Below, in pieces: positions 61,448 to 64,000 of a stretch of DNA of 64,000 nt; positions within the stretch are counted from its first letter, which is position 1; the number at the start of each line of letters is the position of its first letter. The notes beneath the pieces were generated by a model, which was not told the origin of the DNA, searched no databases, and saw nothing but the letters and a program-made list of their open reading frames with translations. Both the position numbers and the translations under genes were made by a program. This DNA is from JBMOPD01 sp049323615. GTDB lineage: Bacteria > Bacillota > Desulfotomaculia > Desulfotomaculales > Desulfocucumaceae. The DNA lies in the NCBI GenBank assembly GCA_049323615.1, contig JBMOPD010000001.1, positions 1 through 64,000 on the forward strand. Direction: 5' to 3'.

Positions 61448-61600
61448 ATGTTAAAAGGGTTTAAAAGTTGGGTGGAGAGGGTTTTGGAAAAACCTTTTTA
61501 CGACGCTGAAATAATAAGGGTAGAAGTACTCAAGGACAATAGAAAAAATACACTGCCGCTTCCTAAAAGCTTGCTAAAATTGAAAGAGATACACCATTAA
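61448..61600 (+). CDS. 50-residue orphan protein
   Basis: The ATG at 61448 lies nine bases after AGGGG. The 50 residues, starting MLKGFKSWVERVLEKPFYDA, then EIIRVEVLKDN and LPLPKSLLKLKEIHH, are basic and amphipathic, with no signal peptide. The frame ends at TAA 61598-61600, and a strong terminator follows 20 bp later, so this is a complete transcription unit. I know of no family. Confidence 0.65.
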   Translation: MLKGFKSWVERVLEKPFYDAEIIRVEVLKDNRKNTLPLPKSLLKLKEIHH

Positions 61601-61620
61601 ACTATATTGCAATTTTGCTG

Positions 61621-61650
61621 CCCCCTTTGTCAGGGGGTATTTTAATTTTT
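61621..61650 (+). terminator. Terminator after the orphan small gene
   Basis: CCCCCT / AGGGGG stem with a 5-base loop, followed by TATTTTAATTTTT. Confidence 0.85.
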
Positions 61651-61822
61651 ACAGAATTGTTCTTAAGTTCTTAAAATAAGGACATTTGTCCTGTTAAAAA
61701 CGGCTATCCTTGCGGGTTTTTTCGTTTTAACTGCATGACGGTAAAGGTGGTTTTATAAGCGGTGTCGAAAAGTATGTTATATTCTTGTAGTGTTCGATAA
61801 ACTGTAACGGGAGGAGCAAAAG

Positions 61823-62656
61823 ATGACCCTGAAGATGCACCAGGAGATGATGAAGAAGCTTGATGGCGGCCAGGCCGGAGAGATAGGCATGGACTATGCC
61901 TTTAATTTCCATTGTGACCGCCGCTGCATGGGCAGGTGCTGCAATACCATAAAAATCATTTTAGACCCGTGGGATGTGGAAGCCATGGCCCGGCACCTGG
62001 GGATGAGCGGCAGGGATTTCCTTGACAGGTTCTGCGAGCTGGAGGAGGACCCCAGGTCCGGGTGGCCTTATGTTAAGCTTTATGACGCCGAAAGGGGACC
62101 CTGCGCCTTTCTCATGGAGGAAGGGAAATGCATGGTCTACCCCGCCCGTTCCAGAAACTGCAGGACATACCCGGTGGGCCGGGCAGTTCGCTTCGGGCCG
62201 GACGGGAAAAAGGAAGAAAAATTTTTCATGGTGGAAAAACAGGTTTTCTGCTTCGGGCACAGCGGGGCCAGGCGGTGGACGCTCAGGGAGTGGCTGGAGG
62301 ACTCGGATGCTCCGGCCTACTACAACCGGTCCGACCTTTACTTTCAATTGATAAGTTATGCCGATTCGGTTCTTCAGGTCGGCCGCTGGATGAACAGCCG
62401 GATAGCGCGGATGATCATGCCCTTTTTATACGGCCCGGAAGTGTTGCGGGCCAAAATGGGCATTTCACCGGAGGAGGTAAGCCACGAGGAGTTTTACAGC
62501 AGGCGCATGAAAGCCCTGAAAGTACTGCTGACCGAACTTGCCGCCGGGTTTGGCTTCGGCCCCCTGGTAAAGGGTGGGGCGGGAGAAGAGGTGGAGGATG
62601 CCAGCGTGATGGAGAAGGTAAGGGGGGTGCTGCTGACCGGGGAAACAGACCTGTAG
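61823..62656 (+). CDS. YkgJ-family cysteine-cluster protein
   Basis: The 277 residues have the CxxxCC-type motif CDRRCMGRCCNTIKIIL (about 31-47), then CAFLMEEGKCMVYPARSRNCRTYP (about 93-116) and further Cys near 143. The Cys cluster likely binds zinc or an Fe-S centre; function is unknown in the family. The C-terminal half (about 170-277) is specific to this group. The ATG follows GGGAGGAGCAAAAG. A relative is encoded at 63507. Confidence 0.88.
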   Translation: MTLKMHQEMMKKLDGGQAGEIGMDYAFNFHCDRRCMGRCCNTIKIILDPWDVEAMARHLGMSGRDFLDRFCELEEDPRSGWPYVKLYDAERGPCAFLMEEGKCMVYPARSRNCRTYPVGRAVRFGPDGKKEEKFFMVEKQVFCFGHSGARRWTLREWLEDSDAPAYYNRSDLYFQLISYADSVLQVGRWMNSRIARMIMPFLYGPEVLRAKMGISPEEVSHEEFYSRRMKALKVLLTELAAGFGFGPLVKGGAGEEVEDASVMEKVRGVLLTGETDL

Positions 62657-62747
62657 AGCTGCCCTGCCGGCGGGTAAACAGCTGGAAATAGCTATCAGCT
62701 ATCGGCTGTAACCATTACCACCTTTCCCCATTCTGTATTCTGTAAAA

Positions 62748-62775
62748 TTAAAACCTCCCTGACCGGAGGTTTTAA
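62748..62775. terminator. Bidirectional terminator
   Basis: An 11-bp perfect stem, TTAAAACCTCC / GGAGGTTTTAA, with a 6-base loop lies between the YkgJ gene (+) and hsp20 (-). A dispersed AGCTATCGGC-type repeat lies just before it (about 62690-62712). Confidence 0.85.
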
Positions 62776-62780
62776 CGCTT

Positions 62781-63230
62781 TTACTGGATTGGTATGCGGC
62801 GCCCCCAGTTTTCCCCGGGATCGCTTTTTAACATCCTGATTTCCAGCACACCGTTGCTGTATGTCGCTTTGGCCTGGTCGGTTCTCACCCTGGCCGGAAG
62901 CTGGACAACCCGGGTGAAGGTGCCGTAATAACGCTCATTATAGATTGAATTTTCTTCCTTGTGATCCCTGGAGCGCTTTATTTCCCCCCTGATGGTAAGC
63001 TTGTCATTATCCACCCTGACGTCAATATCGTCCTTTGACTCTATGCCGGGCAGTTCGGCGGTGGCTATAACCTCGTTTTCCGTCTGGTAGACATCCATCC
63101 TGGGTCCGTAGCCGGTTGCTCCTGCAATATCATGCCTGGAGCCCCTACCCCAGAAATTATCCAGGTAGCGGTCAATCTGGTGGCGCATCTGGTTGAGTTC
63201 GTGGAACGGGTCCCATCTGATCAGTCCCAC
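62781..63230 (-). CDS. Hsp20-family small heat-shock protein
   Basis: The 149 residues begin with an N-terminal arm (WDPFHELNQMRHQIDRYLDNF). The alpha-crystallin domain at about 42-140 shows MDVYQTENEVIATAELPGI, RVVQLPARV and the dimer-interface motif NGVLEIRMLK, with a short C-terminal tail that includes an I-x-I-like RIPIQ. The start is GTG behind AAAGGGGGAA. No CIRCE is present, so it is regulated differently from the dnaK operon. Confidence 0.95.
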   Translation of the reverse strand: MGLIRWDPFHELNQMRHQIDRYLDNFWGRGSRHDIAGATGYGPRMDVYQTENEVIATAELPGIESKDDIDVRVDNDKLTIRGEIKRSRDHKEENSIYNERYYGTFTRVVQLPARVRTDQAKATYSNGVLEIRMLKSDPGENWGRRIPIQ

Positions 63231-63506
63231 TGGTATATTCCCCCTTTTGTGGATTTAATAATATGGTGCTCCATTAAAGGGGAAAGTATTCGTGGACGTT
63301 ATATGTTCGCCACGGATTCTTTCATGGTTTTTTTCTTTTCGTTGGACCGGGCCGCGCAAATCACAGGCGTTTCCTGCATCAGAATTTCAGGCCGGCTTGA
63401 GGTTGAAATAAGCGTTGATGTATAATAATGTAATACTTGTCTCAGGTTAAAAGTCCTCTTAATTTTTTGGTTGACCTGATTATAAATCTCGCAAAGGTGG
63501 GCAGTT

Positions 63507-64000
63507 ATGGTCATAAACAGCGAAAATCCCGGCGCCGAATTCAGTTTTGACGCCGGCAGCAAGTTTAAATTTGACTGCCACGGCGGGCTTTCCTGCTTCG
63601 GGCAGTGCTGCCGGGATATCAATATTTTTCTTACCCCCTTTGATGTGATCCGCCTTAAAAGGAAGTTGAATATGTCATCGGCAGAGTTTTTAAAGCTGTA
63701 CACGGAGGAACTGAAGCCGCCGCAGCTGAAATTTCCGGTCAGATACCTGAAGATGAACGATGATGACCAGCTGAAATGCCCTTTTTTAACCTCGCGGGGC
63801 TGTGCCGTATACCAGGAGCGGCCATGGTCCTGCCGGATGGCCCCCGTTGATATTGCCGGGCCGGGAAAGTTCAGGTTTTCCTTTAACCGGGCAAAATGCC
63901 TGGGGCTGAATGAAGATAGGGAATGGACCGTGCGCAGCTGGATGGAAAGCCAGGACATGGGTGTATACGACACGGTGGAGGCAGTATTCAAGGAAATACC
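63507..64000 (+). CDS. YkgJ-family cysteine-cluster protein, 3' end beyond the window
   Basis: At least 164 residues are seen; the gene runs off the right edge. FDCHGGLSCFGQCCRDI near residue 24 is the Cys-cluster motif, followed by CPFLTSRGCAVYQERPWSCRMAPV, the usual second Cys group. It is a distant relative of the gene at 61823 but not a recent duplicate. The ATG follows GCAAAGGTGG. The hsp20 gene lies between the two, on the opposite strand. Confidence 0.85.
   Translation, partial: MVINSENPGAEFSFDAGSKFKFDCHGGLSCFGQCCRDINIFLTPFDVIRLKRKLNMSSAEFLKLYTEELKPPQLKFPVRYLKMNDDDQLKCPFLTSRGCAVYQERPWSCRMAPVDIAGPGKFRFSFNRAKCLGLNEDREWTVRSWMESQDMGVYDTVEAVFKEI

Noticed and set aside
63299..63991. Minus-strand 230-codon frame at the right edge
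   Set aside because: It is antisense to the YkgJ-type gene, whose Cys motifs and ribosome site are clear.

Overview
The window looks like a chromosome segment of a strictly anaerobic, spore-forming, single-membrane Firmicute. The closest fit is a Pelotomaculum/Desulfotomaculum-type member of the Peptococcaceae. The pointers are a sporulation gene (spoIIP), a CIRCE/HrcA heat-shock operon that also carries an archaeal-like chaperonin, a Tad pilus locus with no outer-membrane secretin, many TTG/GTG starts behind strong purine-rich ribosome sites, and anaerobe-type iron-sulfur ATPases. The organism is inferred; no marker in the window fixes it. Most of the sequence is GC-rich. Two stretches, about 38.0-41.3 kb and 59-61.6 kb, are clearly more AT-rich.

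Layout. 0-5 kb: spoIIP, a small membrane protein gene, lepA and hemW. 5.2-13.6 kb: a stress operon opening with a TTGACA/TATTTT promoter and a perfect CIRCE, then hrcA, group III chaperonin, grpE, dnaK, dnaJ, a REP-like repeat cluster, prmA and rsmE. 13.7-16.5 kb: mtaB, a HIT protein, rpsU and nfeD. 16.6-20.8 kb: a sigma-54 activator divergent from a sigma-54 promoter and a BadH-like dehydrogenase, an acyl-CoA dehydrogenase and a BadI-like ring hydrolase. This catabolic module sits between nfeD and floA, which are neighbours in many Firmicutes. 21-25.3 kb: floA and its partner gene, a nitrilase-family hydrolase, a half-size EamA transporter and a YchF-type GTPase.

25.5-36.5 kb is a minus-strand surface-appendage region. 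In transcription order it is degS-like, degU-like, flp pilin, prepilin peptidase, tadE, tadG, cpaB, receiver-fused cpaE, cpaF, tadB, tadC, DUF192 and a HAMP membrane protein. Next come hflX and an AT-rich trio: a multi-pass membrane protein, a methyltransferase and a DPM-like glycosyltransferase. A decayed MFS transporter and a FAD oxidoreductase follow. 42.8-50.6 kb is lipid and acyl-CoA metabolism: fakA, fakB, acetoacetyl-CoA synthetase, a cNMP-domain/patatin protein, and a PadR / enoyl-CoA hydratase / FlK-like thioesterase operon behind four TGTAC boxes.

50.7-53.7 kb is an orange-protein-like cluster (NifX family, DUF5320, two ferredoxin-containing MinD-type ATPases). It has a consensus promoter and ends in fused remnants of mrp and nifU/iscU. 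After it comes an unusual RelA/SpoT-domain protein with two C-terminal zinc ribbons. The last 9 kb holds small or poorly known genes, a NUDIX hydrolase, uridine kinase, an HD-GYP protein, an FmdE-like protein, a 50-residue orphan gene with its own terminator, and two YkgJ-type cysteine-cluster genes around an hsp20 gene. I saw no tRNA, rRNA, CRISPR array or intact insertion sequence.
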